A DNA stretch of 64,000 bases from Gulosibacter molinativorax (GCF_003010915.2 NZ_CP028426.1:1302001-1366000); one strand, 5' to 3'; positions 42,619 through 52,216 are shown, counted from the stretch's first letter. Program-made: numbers and translations. The notes: generated from the sequence alone by a model not told the origin.

Positions 42619-42686
42619 GCCACGCTCCCGGCGTCATCCCACTCAACCCAGAGTAGTGGCGCCGGGTAGCGTGCTCGTCAACGCCC

Positions 42687-42717
42687 ACGCAGGACGGTGG
42701 CGACGCAGGACGGTGGC
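42687..42717. repeat. Short tandem repeat in a promoter region
   Basis: ACGCAGGACGGTGGC occurs twice (42687-42701 and 42703-42717) in the 172-base gap between the divergent OmpR regulator and the DUF1206 gene. It could be a direct-repeat binding site for the regulator or a chance duplication. Confidence 0.55.
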
Positions 42718-42790
42718 TACGTGCGGGCCAGCTCCTGCGCCCCGCCTCATCTTCGAGAAAAGTGGCAGTGTGCCGTTCTAAGCTGCCCGT

Positions 42791-43660
42791 ATGGCTCACG
42801 GCTCGGCTTCCGGATCAGACTCCGATTTCTCAGCACAGCGCGCAAAGGATGCGGCCTCGCGCGCGCTCGGTGACGCCGCCGACAAGGCCGAGGAGGCGTC
42901 AAAGCATCCTTGGTTCCGACGAGCGGCCCGGGCGGGATATATCGCTAGCGGCCTGCTCCACATGGTGATCGGCGTCATCGCACTCAATCTCGCGTTCGGA
43001 TCGGCGCCAGAGGATGCGGATCAGTCGGGGGCCATCGAGCTGCTGGCTTCGAGCCCGCTCGGGATCATCCTGGTCAGCCTGTGTGCCCTCGGCTGCGCGC
43101 TCCTCGGGCTCTGGCATCTCAGCGAGGCGATCTGGGGCAGGGACTCCGCCGTCAAGGACCGGCTCAAGGCTGCGGGCGAGGCGGTGATGTACTTCGCGAT
43201 CGGTGGCGCGTTCCTGATCGCCGCATTCGGCGGCGATCAGGATTCCGGCGAGACCACGAGCGCGCTGTCCGCGCGGCTCATGTCGAATCCGTTTGGTGCG
43301 GTGTTGCTCATCCTCGTCGGAATCGCGATCGTTGTCATCGGTGCCTATCACGTGTACAAGGGCGTCTCGCGCAAGTTCATGGAGGATTTGCGGTCGTCGC
43401 GTAAGGACGAGATCAGGCTCGCGATCAAGATCGTGGGTATCGTCGGCTTCATCGCCAAAGGTGTTGTGCTTGCGCTTATCGGCGTGCTGTTCATCGTCGC
43501 GACGGTGCGCCACGACCCCGAGGACGCGACGGGAATGGACGGCGCCCTGCGCGCCCTCTTGGACCAGCCCTATGGCGAGTGGATGCTCGCAGCGATCGGC
43601 GTCGGCCTGATCTTTTTTGGCGTGTACTGCGTGATGCGCTCGCGCTACGAACGGCAGTAG
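42791..43660 (+). CDS. DUF1206 membrane protein
   Basis: 289 residues with six hydrophobic segments arranged as three repeats of a two-helix unit (from about residues 45, 130 and 210), each starting with an aromatic-rich arginine-containing stretch such as RRAARAGYIASGLLHMVIGVIALNLAFG. This triple duplication is the hallmark of DUF1206. The first 40 residues are soluble and charged. Function is unknown. It is divergent from the OmpR-type module. Confidence 0.92.
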   Translation: MAHGSASGSDSDFSAQRAKDAASRALGDAADKAEEASKHPWFRRAARAGYIASGLLHMVIGVIALNLAFGSAPEDADQSGAIELLASSPLGIILVSLCALGCALLGLWHLSEAIWGRDSAVKDRLKAAGEAVMYFAIGGAFLIAAFGGDQDSGETTSALSARLMSNPFGAVLLILVGIAIVVIGAYHVYKGVSRKFMEDLRSSRKDEIRLAIKIVGIVGFIAKGVVLALIGVLFIVATVRHDPEDATGMDGALRALLDQPYGEWMLAAIGVGLIFFGVYCVMRSRYERQ

Positions 43661-43682
43661 CCGAGGCGATTGCCCCGGCTAC
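43657..43682. terminator. Terminator-like hairpin at the DUF1206 stop
   Basis: GTAGCCGAGG and CCCCGGCTAC pair with one mismatch around CGATTG, overlapping the TAG stop. It lies between two convergent genes. Confidence 0.6.
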
Positions 43683-43703
43683 TGGTTCATGTTTGTGATT
43701 TCG

Positions 43704-45041
43704 CTATTTGCGGATGATGACGTCGGTGCCCTCAGGCGCCCAGTCGTAGATCTGCTTCGCGCGGTCTTCCGGCATGCCCACGCAGCCGTGGCTCATCGGA
43801 GTGCCCCAGTTGTCGTGCCAGTACACGCCGTGGAAGGCCTCGTCACCGTTGAAGTACATCGGCCACTTCACATCCGGCTGCACATAGTCGTCCCCGTACA
43901 TGGTCTGGATTTCCTGTCGCCAGCCAATCGAGTAGTGGCCGAGTGTCGTCGGGGTCAGGTCCGTCCCGGTTGAGACGAGCCAGGAGTCAACGACCTGCCC
44001 GTTTTCCTTCACGTAGAGCTTCTGCTCGCTGAGGTCTACCTCGAGCGTGTACTCCACCGTGGCGGTTTCCGCCGGAACCACGGTCGGTTCGACCGTGAAC
44101 GCACTGTTGTGCTCCGCGAGCTGGGCGACAAATGCATCCGCGAGTCCGTCTGTGCTCTCGAGCGACATGCCGTCCACCGTGGGCTCGAGCGTCTCGAGGA
44201 ACTCTCCGGCAGAGTTCACGATCGCCTTGCCTTTGACTGGTTCCTGATAGATGAGGTCGGGAAGCTGCTGCGCCAGCGAGTCGAGGGTCGCGGCGTCCGC
44301 GGTCACGGAGTATTCGAATACGCCCGCCTCGGGGTTGGGCGTGAGCTCAACCCAGGTCTCGAAGTCGGCCGACTCGATGGCAAGGATGCGCTCGTCGCCA
44401 ACGTAGTATCCGGCGTCGCCAACCAGCGTGTTGAGTTCGCCCGCCGTCTCTTCTGCCGAAGCCGTCGTGATGTCGGCCTCGTGGGTGGTTACGGAAACTT
44501 CAGCGGCCGTTGCGCCACCGTCCAGCGCCACAGTGAACGCATCCTGCACCGTGGCCGGGTCAACGCCCTTGCCCTCCGATGCCGGGGTCACGACGTATTC
44601 GCCGTCCTGGAACGTGATCGACGCATCCACCGGGTCGATGGACTGGCTCGGGAACGCATCCCGGAGCGTGGAGTTGGTGGCGGTGTCATCGAAGGTCACG
44701 GCTGGGCGGATCTCCTCGCCCGACCAGGAGCCGATGTTCCAGAGCGGCCGCTCGGCCATCGTCTGATCGACGACGTTCTGCGCGTCAACGCTCGCGCCGA
44801 GGGCCGAGCCCGCAACGGCGACCGTGTTGTCGGCGACGGTGATTGAGGTCTCCGTGCCAGCGACGTGTTGCGTCACGCTTTCGGCGGCCGCCTGAGGCGT
44901 CATGAAGCTGACATCAACGCCGGCGATCTTCGTGCCGGGCGCGATGAGCGACATTCCGGCCCACGCGGCGACACCCGCAACGGCCAAAGTTGGGATGCCG
45001 ACGGCGAGTAAGACGAATCCTGGTCGACGTGTTTTCGGCAT
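43704..45041 (-). CDS. L,D-transpeptidase (YkuD) with PG_binding_4 domains
   Basis: 445 residues. An N-terminal membrane anchor (about 8-34) is followed by two putative peptidoglycan-binding-4-type repeats (about 45-320). The C-terminal YkuD domain (about 325-445) has H-G-V-Y-W-H-D-N-W-G-T-P-M-S-H-G-C-V-G-M with catalytic Cys420. It makes 3-3 crosslinks in peptidoglycan outside the membrane (family knowledge). Start 45041 is supported by AAGGAG. It is monocistronic. The opposite tRNA-fMet terminator lies about 200 bases upstream; the 200-base gap holds no gene. Confidence 0.95.
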   Translation of the reverse strand: MPKTRRPGFVLLAVGIPTLAVAGVAAWAGMSLIAPGTKIAGVDVSFMTPQAAAESVTQHVAGTETSITVADNTVAVAGSALGASVDAQNVVDQTMAERPLWNIGSWSGEEIRPAVTFDDTATNSTLRDAFPSQSIDPVDASITFQDGEYVVTPASEGKGVDPATVQDAFTVALDGGATAAEVSVTTHEADITTASAEETAGELNTLVGDAGYYVGDERILAIESADFETWVELTPNPEAGVFEYSVTADAATLDSLAQQLPDLIYQEPVKGKAIVNSAGEFLETLEPTVDGMSLESTDGLADAFVAQLAEHNSAFTVEPTVVPAETATVEYTLEVDLSEQKLYVKENGQVVDSWLVSTGTDLTPTTLGHYSIGWRQEIQTMYGDDYVQPDVKWPMYFNGDEAFHGVYWHDNWGTPMSHGCVGMPEDRAKQIYDWAPEGTDVIIRK

Positions 45042-45241
45042 TTCAGCTCCTTCCGAGCGTGATCTCATTCTTTTCAGTGTATCGACTACACCAAATTTCG
45101 CGAGACATCCAGGCGAAATTCATCCGAAAATCGTTACGTTCAGCATTCTGGTGGATGACGACGCCAACGGGCACGGGATCCCTGAGGCGTCTCCTGACAG
45201 TATTTCTGGGGTGCGCACTGTAGTGCAAGTTTTATCGACGG

Positions 45242-45279
45242 AAAGCAAAGAACCCGATCCCTCGAAAGGGATCGGGTTC
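45242..45279 (-). terminator. Rho-independent terminator of the fMet tRNA
   Basis: Thirteen-base perfect arms (GAACCCGATCCCT and its complement) around CGAA, followed on the minus strand by TTTGCTTTC. It lies 24 bases past the tRNA 3-prime end. Confidence 0.9.
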
Positions 45280-45302
45280 CGGTGCCGCATCTGCGGTTTT
45301 CG

Positions 45303-45376
45303 TTGCGGGGGCAGGATTTGAACCTACGACCTCCGGGTTATGAGCCCGGCGAGCTACCGAACTGCTCCACCCCGCG
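45303..45376 (-). tRNA. tRNA-fMet (initiator, anticodon CAU)
   Basis: Read on the minus strand, 74 bases form a cloverleaf: acceptor CGCGGGG with CCCCGCA plus discriminator A, D arm GAGC...GCTC, anticodon stem CCGGG/CCCGG with loop CTCATAA (anticodon CAU), and T arm GTAGG/CCTGC with loop TTCAAAT. The C1-A72 mismatch and the three G-C pairs next to the anticodon loop are initiator marks. CCA is not encoded. A terminator follows at 45242. Confidence 0.97.
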
Positions 45377-45455
45377 GCACAAGAGATAACATTACCCGAC
45401 GTTTACGAACTTGTCTAGTCGGCGTCAAAATCTCTTTGCCGCGAGGTCACCAAAC

Positions 45456-48400
45456 CTACGGATTCAGCCGCGCCTCGGCCTCTGCGGCACGCTGCAGCGC
45501 CTCGGTCATCCGCGCATCCGCCTCGGCTGCGCCCACAAGGTCGTTGTTGGCGTAGGCGTCGGTGCGGTCCTGCAGCGCCTGGCTGGCGTCGTCGAGCGCG
45601 TTCTGAAGGTCGGTGTAGGCGTCACCCGAGCCTGCCGGCGGAGCGGTCGTCTCCGTCGGCGCGGTCGTTTCCGTCGGCGCGGGGGTCTCGGTAGCCGCAG
45701 GCGTTTCGGCCGGCGCAACCGACTCGGTCGGCACATCCGCTGGTGCATCCTCAGCCTGAGGCACCTCGACGTTCGGGTCCTGCATCACCTCGTCGATGTT
45801 GCCGTCACCGGCCTCTGCACCCGAGTCGCCCGCGAACAGCTTGTCAAGCGCCGCATCCAGGGTGTCTTCGAACGCGATCCGGTCACCGAAGGCGACGAGC
45901 ACTCGGCGCAGCAGCGGGTAGCTGGTCTCACCAGTCGACTGCACGTACACCGGCTGGACGTAGAGGAAGCCCTCACCGACCGGCAGCGTGAGCAGGTTGC
46001 CTCGCAGCACCTGCGTTTGGCCACCGCGCTCAAGCAGGCTCAGCTGGTTCGCGACTGTCTCGTTCGAGTTGAAGATGTTCTGGACCTGACCGGGACCGTT
46101 GACCGAGTCGTTCTCGATCTCAAGCAGCGTCAGGGTGCCGTAATCCTCGGCGATCTCGCCATCGACGTTACCGGCGTTCGCGTTCGCCGACAGATATCCG
46201 GTCAGCACGTTTCGCGTACCCGATCCTGAAACCATCGGAATGAACGTCGAGTACAGCGAGAACGCGGGCTCCTGTCCAGGCATCTGCATGGTCAGGTAGT
46301 ACGGAGGCTGACGTAGCTGCGCATCCGAGGATTCGGTCGGGTCAAGCGGCAGCTCCCAGGCGTTCGTCTGGTTGTAGTACTCGGCCGCGTCGGTCACGTG
46401 ATAGGTCGAGAGGATCTCACGCTGCACCTTGAAGAGGTCTTCCGGGTACCGCACGTGGCTGAGGAGGTCACCCGACATTTCGGAGACCGGCTTCAACGTG
46501 TTCGGGAAGATCTTCTGCCAGGTCTGCAGGATGGGGTCTTCCGTGTCCCACGCGTAGAGTGTGACGCTACCGTCGTAGGCGTTCACCGTCGCCTTCACCG
46601 AGTTACGGATGTAGTTGACGGGCTTCGTCGGCAGAGTGGGGGCCGGGGTGTTCGAGTCGGCCGCGGCCTCCTCGATCGATACCTGCGTCGAGTACGGATA
46701 TGCATCCGAGGTCGTGAAGCCATCGACGATCCAAACGAGCTGGCCGTCGACTACGGAGGCATACGCATCCGAATCAATCGTCAGATACGGGGCGGCAGCC
46801 TCGACGCGCTGAATCGGGTCACGGTCGTAGAGGATCTGCGACTCGGAGTTGATCGCGTCCGAGAGCAGGATCTGCTCCGACTGGAACTTGATCGCGTACA
46901 CGAGGCGGTTGAAGAGGTTACCGAGCGATGGGCCACCGTCGCCGGTAAAGGTGGTGTACGTCTGCGAGGCGTCGCCTTCGCCCGAGATGTGGTCGAACTC
47001 CACCGGAGTCGAATCGGCCGGGGCGCCCACGATCGAATACGCGGGAGAGTTCTCACCAAAGTAGACGCGCGGCTCAAACTTCGGCAGTGCCTCGGCCTGC
47101 TGCGGCATACCGGATGCGAAGAACAGCGGCTGCCCGTCCGGGCCGCGCTGGTTGCCGTAGCCGGCGACGAGCCCGTAGCCGTGCGTGTAGACGATCGTCC
47201 GGTTCACCCAGGACTGCGCATCCGCGCCGAGACCGTCGACGTTGATCTCGCGAACTGCGGTCACCGCATCCTGCGTCTTGTCCTGGATCTGATAGCGGTC
47301 AACGTCGAGCTCGCCGGAGAACTGGTAGTACGCACGCTCCTGCTCGAACTGGGCGTAGGTCGGGCCCACGATCGAGGGGTCGAGGATGCGGATGTTCGCG
47401 GTCGTCTCGGCATCCTCACGAAGCTGGCCCGACTCGGCGGTCGTGACGCCGGCGTACGGCTGCACGTTGATCTCGCTGACGCCATAGGCGTCGCGCGTCG
47501 CGTCGATGTTGTTCTTGATGTACTCGGTCTCGAGCGACTGCTCGTTCGGTCCGACCTGCAGCTGCTGCACCGCCCACGGGTAGACCGCGCCGGCAACCAG
47601 ACCGACGACGAGCAAACCCGCAACACCCACGACTGGGAGCGTCCAGCGACCCGCGATCGCGGCGAAAAAGAAGAGGAGCGCGACGATCACCGCGGCACCC
47701 GCGAAGATCGCGAGACCCGGGATGGATGCGTGCACATCCGAGTACAGCGCACCGGTCCACCGACCGTTCGACTCGGTCAGCGAGTTGTAGCGGTCGAACC
47801 AGAAGCTCACGCCCTGGCTCAGGACGAACAGGCCCGCGAGGATCGCGATCTGGATGCGCGCGGCCTTCGAGATGACGACCTCGCGACCCGTGACGCGGAT
47901 GCCGCCGTAGAGGTAGCTCACCGCGACGGAGATGATGAGTGCGAGCAAGATCACCGCGCTCGCGAATGCCACGACGCCGCGCCAGAACGGCAGCTGGAAG
48001 ACGTAGAACGCGATGTTGTTGTTGAAGACTGGATCCGAGTTCGTGAACGACGTCGCGTTGAAGAACTGAATCACCGTCTCCCACGACCCCGCCGTGCTGA
48101 GCCCAGCAAGCAAGCCGAGGAAGGCCGGAATCACGATGAACACGACCTTGCGAACCGGCTCGAGCGCGCGCTGATACTCGTTCAGCTGCTGCGAGAGCTT
48201 GGCGTACACCGGCCGGTTCCGATACGCGAGCTGCAGCACCAAATAGATGGGCGCTGCCATACCGATGAATCCGACCAGGAACATCACGGTCGTCGCGATC
48301 CACCGCGTATAGAGGACTTCCGAGTAGCCGAGCTGGTTATACCAAAGAATGTCGGCGTAGAACCCGGTGAACCAGAAGAAGACCAGGATCAGCGCGACGA

Positions 48401-48506
48401 CAATGGCGATTGTTGCGGCGAGGGGGCCGAATCTACGGCCGCTGGTTTCTGATGACCCGGATGGCGGTTTGGCGGAACTTGGCTGTGGTGCTGCGGTAGA
48501 ACTCAC
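45456..48506 (-). CDS. UPF0182 family membrane protein
   Basis: 1016 residues. Seven hydrophobic segments lie in the first third (about 28-315), then a large soluble domain of about 550 residues containing the family landmarks NRTIVYTHGYGLVAGYGNQ and YLTIDSDAYASVVDGQLVWIVDGFTTSD. The end (about 890-950) is an acidic Pro/Thr/Glu-rich low-complexity linker followed by a helical ALDDASQALQDRTDAYANNDLVGAAEADARM tail. GTG start at 48506. Function is unknown in all lineages. It stands in the same neighbourhood as in mycobacteria (next to the PDZ protease and DUF2342 protein). Confidence 0.95.
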   Translation of the reverse strand: MSSTAAPQPSSAKPPSGSSETSGRRFGPLAATIAIVVALILVFFWFTGFYADILWYNQLGYSEVLYTRWIATTVMFLVGFIGMAAPIYLVLQLAYRNRPVYAKLSQQLNEYQRALEPVRKVVFIVIPAFLGLLAGLSTAGSWETVIQFFNATSFTNSDPVFNNNIAFYVFQLPFWRGVVAFASAVILLALIISVAVSYLYGGIRVTGREVVISKAARIQIAILAGLFVLSQGVSFWFDRYNSLTESNGRWTGALYSDVHASIPGLAIFAGAAVIVALLFFFAAIAGRWTLPVVGVAGLLVVGLVAGAVYPWAVQQLQVGPNEQSLETEYIKNNIDATRDAYGVSEINVQPYAGVTTAESGQLREDAETTANIRILDPSIVGPTYAQFEQERAYYQFSGELDVDRYQIQDKTQDAVTAVREINVDGLGADAQSWVNRTIVYTHGYGLVAGYGNQRGPDGQPLFFASGMPQQAEALPKFEPRVYFGENSPAYSIVGAPADSTPVEFDHISGEGDASQTYTTFTGDGGPSLGNLFNRLVYAIKFQSEQILLSDAINSESQILYDRDPIQRVEAAAPYLTIDSDAYASVVDGQLVWIVDGFTTSDAYPYSTQVSIEEAAADSNTPAPTLPTKPVNYIRNSVKATVNAYDGSVTLYAWDTEDPILQTWQKIFPNTLKPVSEMSGDLLSHVRYPEDLFKVQREILSTYHVTDAAEYYNQTNAWELPLDPTESSDAQLRQPPYYLTMQMPGQEPAFSLYSTFIPMVSGSGTRNVLTGYLSANANAGNVDGEIAEDYGTLTLLEIENDSVNGPGQVQNIFNSNETVANQLSLLERGGQTQVLRGNLLTLPVGEGFLYVQPVYVQSTGETSYPLLRRVLVAFGDRIAFEDTLDAALDKLFAGDSGAEAGDGNIDEVMQDPNVEVPQAEDAPADVPTESVAPAETPAATETPAPTETTAPTETTAPPAGSGDAYTDLQNALDDASQALQDRTDAYANNDLVGAAEADARMTEALQRAAEAEARLNP

Positions 48507-48609
48507 TGATTACCCGTCGTGCTCGAGAATGTAAGGTGCCGCACCGCGTGAAGTTCGTCGCACGGTGGCGGCGTTGCGGCAAGTCTACCCGGCGGGATGC
48601 GCCGCCAAT

Positions 48610-49743
48610 TTACACCTGCGGCACGTTCGCGGCCAGCGCATCCTCACACGTGCGAATGCCGTCGAGCTGGTCCGTGCCCTCGGCCTTGACGGTCGCGAGT
48701 GCTTCGTCGAGGTCGGCGATCGCGTAGATCGGAATCTCGTCGGCGACGCTAGCCTGCAGCGCCTCCTGACAGTTGGCCTCTGGCGCGAGGAAATAGTCCG
48801 AGTCGATCTCCACAGCGGTGTGCACCTTCTGGCGGATGCCACCGATCGGCCCCACTGTGCCGTCGGCCGCCATCGTGCCGGTGCCCGCGATGCTCTCGCC
48901 CGAGGTGAGGTCGCCCTCCTCGAGCAGGTCGATCGTCGCGAGCGTGAAGATGAGTCCCGCGCTCGGTCCGCCCACGTCGCCGAGCTCGATGTCGACGTTG
49001 ATCGGGAACTTGAAGCCGTCCTGCACCAGGATCCCGAGGATCGGGGTGTCGCTCGTGTCGGTCTTCTTCGGCGTGATCGTGACCGTCTGCGCTTTGCCGT
49101 CGCGCAACACGGTCACGTCGGTTGGCTCTTCGGTGAACGGCTCCGCCTGCAGCGACGCGTAGTCGGTGATGGTGCGATCCCCCACCGCGGTGATCACGTC
49201 GCCCTCGGCAAGAATGCCGTTCGCGGGGCCATCCTCGTTGACGCCCATTACCGTGAGCTCGGCTTCGACCTCGTACCCCTGCTCGGTGAGCGCGGCCGCG
49301 ATCGCGGCGCCCTGCGACTGCGTCATCATCGCCGCGTTCTCCTCGCTGCGCTGCTCTGCCGTCACGCCGTCCGGGTAGTACGCCTCGATCGGCAGCACAT
49401 CCTTGTCGGGCTGTAACCATGCCGCGGCCGCGGTAAACCAACTCGGCTGGTACTGCGGCGTACCCGTGACGTTGACCGTCATCACCGACAGCGTGCCCGC
49501 ATCGGGGGCGATACGATCCGCGCCGTCGATGCTGATCACATCCACTTCCTGGGTCTCGCCCGCGTCGTCCTTAACCTCGGTCGTACCGAGCGCGTCGAAC
49601 GACGGCCCGGGTGTGCGGATTACGTACGGTGAGGGCGAAAACGCCAGCACTACAAGCAGGACGAGGCCTACTGCCAAGAGGCTCAAGCCCACCCGCGTGC
49701 GCTTAGGTTTGGGTTTGGCTGCAGGCTCAGAAAATTGGCTCAT
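48610..49743 (-). CDS. YlbL-like Lon-family protease with PDZ domain
   Basis: 377 residues. One membrane anchor (about 18-36), then an extracytoplasmic domain with a PDZ module (about 160-230, VNEDGPANGILAEGDVITAVGDR), then a Lon-type protease domain with the catalytic dyad Ser261 (GGPSAG) and Lys306 (IRQKVHTA). It has no ATPase domain, as in YlbL. Start 49743 lacks a Shine-Dalgarno sequence. It is divergent from the DUF2342 gene across 133 bases. The substrate is unknown. Confidence 0.93.
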   Translation of the reverse strand: MSQFSEPAAKPKPKRTRVGLSLLAVGLVLLVVLAFSPSPYVIRTPGPSFDALGTTEVKDDAGETQEVDVISIDGADRIAPDAGTLSVMTVNVTGTPQYQPSWFTAAAAWLQPDKDVLPIEAYYPDGVTAEQRSEENAAMMTQSQGAAIAAALTEQGYEVEAELTVMGVNEDGPANGILAEGDVITAVGDRTITDYASLQAEPFTEEPTDVTVLRDGKAQTVTITPKKTDTSDTPILGILVQDGFKFPINVDIELGDVGGPSAGLIFTLATIDLLEEGDLTSGESIAGTGTMAADGTVGPIGGIRQKVHTAVEIDSDYFLAPEANCQEALQASVADEIPIYAIADLDEALATVKAEGTDQLDGIRTCEDALAANVPQV

Positions 49744-49876
49744 ATAAGGGGTCTTGGCTTTCGACAGAGGCGGGGATGCGCGTGAGTCCGCTATCAGTGA
49801 AATGGCCGCGCCTCGCGGCCGATGCACGGAACTCCAAAGCTACTCTAGAACCGACCCCCTGAGAGGAGTGGCGCTA

Positions 49877-51286
49877 ATGAGCGACCAGGATACGCCCCGT
49901 AACAATGAGGGCAACCAACCTGACGACGAACTTCGTCGCATGCTTGAGCAGCTGCTCGGCGGCGGAATGATCAACCCCGACCAGCTCGCTGGCGTCGCGG
50001 GGCTGCCCGCCGACCCCCAGGCACTCTCTCAGATGCTGATGCAGCTGCAGCAGGCCATGCGCAACCCCACCGAGGGCATCAACTGGCAGGTCGTGCGCGA
50101 CGCAGCGCGCCAGACTGCGGCCGAAAACCGCGAGGTATCGGCCGAGGAAGAAAAGGAATACGAGCAGGCATTTGGGCTCGCCCAGCTTTGGCTAACCGAA
50201 GTCACGACCGTGGGCTCAACGGTCCTCCCCGAGCAGCCGCGCGCGATCACGCGCTACGAATGGCTGAACCTCAGCCACGACACGTGGGCCGAGATCAGCG
50301 GTCCGGTGGCGGAGAGCATCTCGCGCGCCCTCGTCGACATGATCAACGAGCAGGCGCCCGAGGAATACAAGTCCATGATCAATCAGTCGCTGCCGATGGT
50401 GCGCTCCATCGGCCAGGCGATGTTCGGGATGCAGCTCGGGCAGGTCCTCGGCCAGCTCGCCAAGGAAGTCCTCTCCGGCGGCGACATCGGTATGCCCGTC
50501 CTCGAGCACGGCAAGGCGGCGCTTCTCCCCCAAAACCTCTCGTCGTGGTCCGAAGGCCTCGAGATCAAGCCCTCCGAGATCCTGCTGTACTTCGCGGTGC
50601 GCGAGCTCGCGCACGCCCACCTCTACATGCACGCCCGCTGGCTGCGCCTTCATCTCGTCAATGCCGTGACGGAGTTCGCCCGGGGAATCCGCATCGACAC
50701 CGAGCAGATCGAGGACACCGTGCGCGGTATGGATGTCTCGAACCCGGAGGAGCTGAAGAAGGTCCTCCAGTCTGGGCAGCTCATCCCGCCGCGCACCCCC
50801 GAGCAGGAAATCGCGCTCGAACGCCTCGAGACGATGCTCGCGCTCATCGACGGCTGGGTCGACGTCGTGACGCAGGATGCGACCTCCCGCCTGCCAAACG
50901 CGGATGCGATCGCCGAGATGGTGCGTCGTCGGCGCGCGACCGGGAACCCCGCCGAGAAGGCATTCGGATCCCTCGTAGGCCTCGAGTTGCGCCCACGCCG
51001 ACTGCGCGAGGCGACGAGCATGTGGCGGCTGGTCACCGAGAAGCTCGGCGCGGATGCTCGCGATGCGCTGTGGGACCACCGCGACGCCCTGCCGACCGGC
51101 CAGGACATCAGCGACCCGTTCGCCCTCGTCGAGCGGCTCAGCGGCTCGAGTGAAAACGTCATCACGGACGAACTCGATGACGAGCTCGCGCGCCTCCTCG
51201 GCGATCCAGACTCCTTCGGTGAGGCGCCGCAGGGTGGCGAGGATCAGGGCGACGCGGGTTCCGGCCACGAGAAACCACGCGGCTAG
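49877..51286 (+). CDS. DUF2342 (putative zinc metalloprotease-like) protein
   Basis: 469 residues. Family marks include DELRRMLEQLLGGGMINPDQLAGVAGLP, WLNLSHDTWAEISGPVAESI, and VRELAHAHLYMHARWLRLHL (about residues 238-257), the segment aligned with the proposed metal site. No canonical HExxH is visible, only R-E-L-A-H, which is usual in this family. The acidic Gly-rich C-terminal tail from about residue 440 is variable. GAGAGGAG precedes the ATG at a good distance. Function is unproven. Confidence 0.9.
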   Translation: MSDQDTPRNNEGNQPDDELRRMLEQLLGGGMINPDQLAGVAGLPADPQALSQMLMQLQQAMRNPTEGINWQVVRDAARQTAAENREVSAEEEKEYEQAFGLAQLWLTEVTTVGSTVLPEQPRAITRYEWLNLSHDTWAEISGPVAESISRALVDMINEQAPEEYKSMINQSLPMVRSIGQAMFGMQLGQVLGQLAKEVLSGGDIGMPVLEHGKAALLPQNLSSWSEGLEIKPSEILLYFAVRELAHAHLYMHARWLRLHLVNAVTEFARGIRIDTEQIEDTVRGMDVSNPEELKKVLQSGQLIPPRTPEQEIALERLETMLALIDGWVDVVTQDATSRLPNADAIAEMVRRRRATGNPAEKAFGSLVGLELRPRRLREATSMWRLVTEKLGADARDALWDHRDALPTGQDISDPFALVERLSGSSENVITDELDDELARLLGDPDSFGEAPQGGEDQGDAGSGHEKPRG

Positions 51287-51300
51287 CGCGCGGATTGTGG

Positions 51301-51333
51301 ATAACTCCGGTACCGAGTACCGGAGTTATTTCA
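51301..51333 (+). terminator. Rho-independent terminator
   Basis: Thirteen-base perfect arms (ATAACTCCGGTAC and its complement) around CGA, followed by TTTC. It ends the DUF2342 transcript 11 bases before the next GTG start, so the next gene probably needs its own promoter inside this small space. Confidence 0.8.
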
Positions 51334-51343
51334 TGATGGAGGC

Positions 51344-52216
51344 GTGCGCTATCAACTGCCCGTCGGGGTCCCCGTCACCTGGTCGAGTTCGGCCGAAGTC
51401 CGCGTTGGCGGCAGCCACCTCGGTCGCGTCTTCCCCGACCACCCGGCGGTGCACGCGATGCTCGATGCGCTCAAGCTCGGCACCGACGAGAAATTCCTCC
51501 GCATCCTGGCGAAGTCCCACGGGCTAGGACGCGAGCGCGTCGATGCGGTCGTCGAGGGGCTCATCGCTATCTCGGTTCCGGTGACCGTGCCCACGACCGG
51601 TTCGCGACGCGTCATCGTACGAACGCCACCTTCCGCGGAGTCGTTCGCGCGCATTGTGGTGCGCGAGTTTGCTCGCCGCCACCACGGCACAGCGCTCGTC
51701 GGAGCCGATTCTCGCGATGGCCTCGATGCCGCAGACCTCGTCGTCGAGGTCGCCGAATTCGTTATTCCAACCCGCCGCTATCTGCCGCTGCTCGCCGCGG
51801 ATGTGCCCCACCTCGCGCTGATCCGGGATATCGATGGCCTGCAGGTTGGGCCGCTCGTCGTGCCCGGCCAGACGCCGTGCCTGCGCTGCGATGACCTGTG
51901 TCGCTTAGCCGAGCATCCCGAGTGGCCAGCCGTCGCGACGCAACTCGTTGACTCCCCACCGGTCACGTTGCCCGCCGAGATCGACTGGCTCGGCGCCTTG
52001 CATGCGGGACTCATCGGCGGTGCCTACCTCGGACCGGGCGAGGATGCCCCACCCCTCGGCACGCGCCGAACGCTCATCCACCCAAAGACCGGCGAGGTCA
52101 GCGTGCTCCCGCGAAGTTTCCACGCTGGATGCGGTTGCCAAGTTCCGCCAAGTACCGAGACTGTGGCCCCACCGACTGCGGATACGAAAGGTACAGGTAT
52201 TTCCGTGCTCGCGTGA
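51344..52216 (+). CDS. ThiF/TOMM leader-binding-related protein, short form
   Basis: 290 residues, GTG start 13 bases after a terminator. The N-terminal half resembles the leader-binding region of TOMM cyclodehydratases (FPDHPAVHAMLDALKLGTDEKFLRILA). The middle has a truncated E1/ThiF-like Rossmann part (HHGTALVGADSRDGLDAADLVVEV, then YLPLLAADVPHLAL). Zinc-type cysteines are in P-C-L-R-C-D-D-L-C and a C-terminal G-C-G-C. The ATP-binding G-x-G-x-x-G of active ThiF proteins is missing, so it probably does not adenylate. It overlaps the uvrD2-like gene tail by 119 bases, antisense. Confidence 0.75.
   Translation: MRYQLPVGVPVTWSSSAEVRVGGSHLGRVFPDHPAVHAMLDALKLGTDEKFLRILAKSHGLGRERVDAVVEGLIAISVPVTVPTTGSRRVIVRTPPSAESFARIVVREFARRHHGTALVGADSRDGLDAADLVVEVAEFVIPTRRYLPLLAADVPHLALIRDIDGLQVGPLVVPGQTPCLRCDDLCRLAEHPEWPAVATQLVDSPPVTLPAEIDWLGALHAGLIGGAYLGPGEDAPPLGTRRTLIHPKTGEVSVLPRSFHAGCGCQVPPSTETVAPPTADTKGTGISVLA

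Noticed and set aside
42687..42717. A transposon scar or insertion-site duplication.
   Set aside because: Only a 15-bp tandem of one motif without element ends or transposase. Kept as a simple repeat.
45042..45241. A second tRNA or small protein between the L,D-transpeptidase and tRNA-fMet.
   Set aside because: No cloverleaf and no frame with a supported start were found.
46398..48452. Plus-strand open frame of about 680 codons opposite UPF0182.
   Set aside because: It mirrors the codon pattern of UPF0182 and has a composition typical of antisense frames (Arg, Asp, His, Val).
49877..51286. A DUF2342 protein lacking HExxH being unusual or broken.
   Set aside because: The family often has R-E-x-x-H in this place, so the absence is not special.
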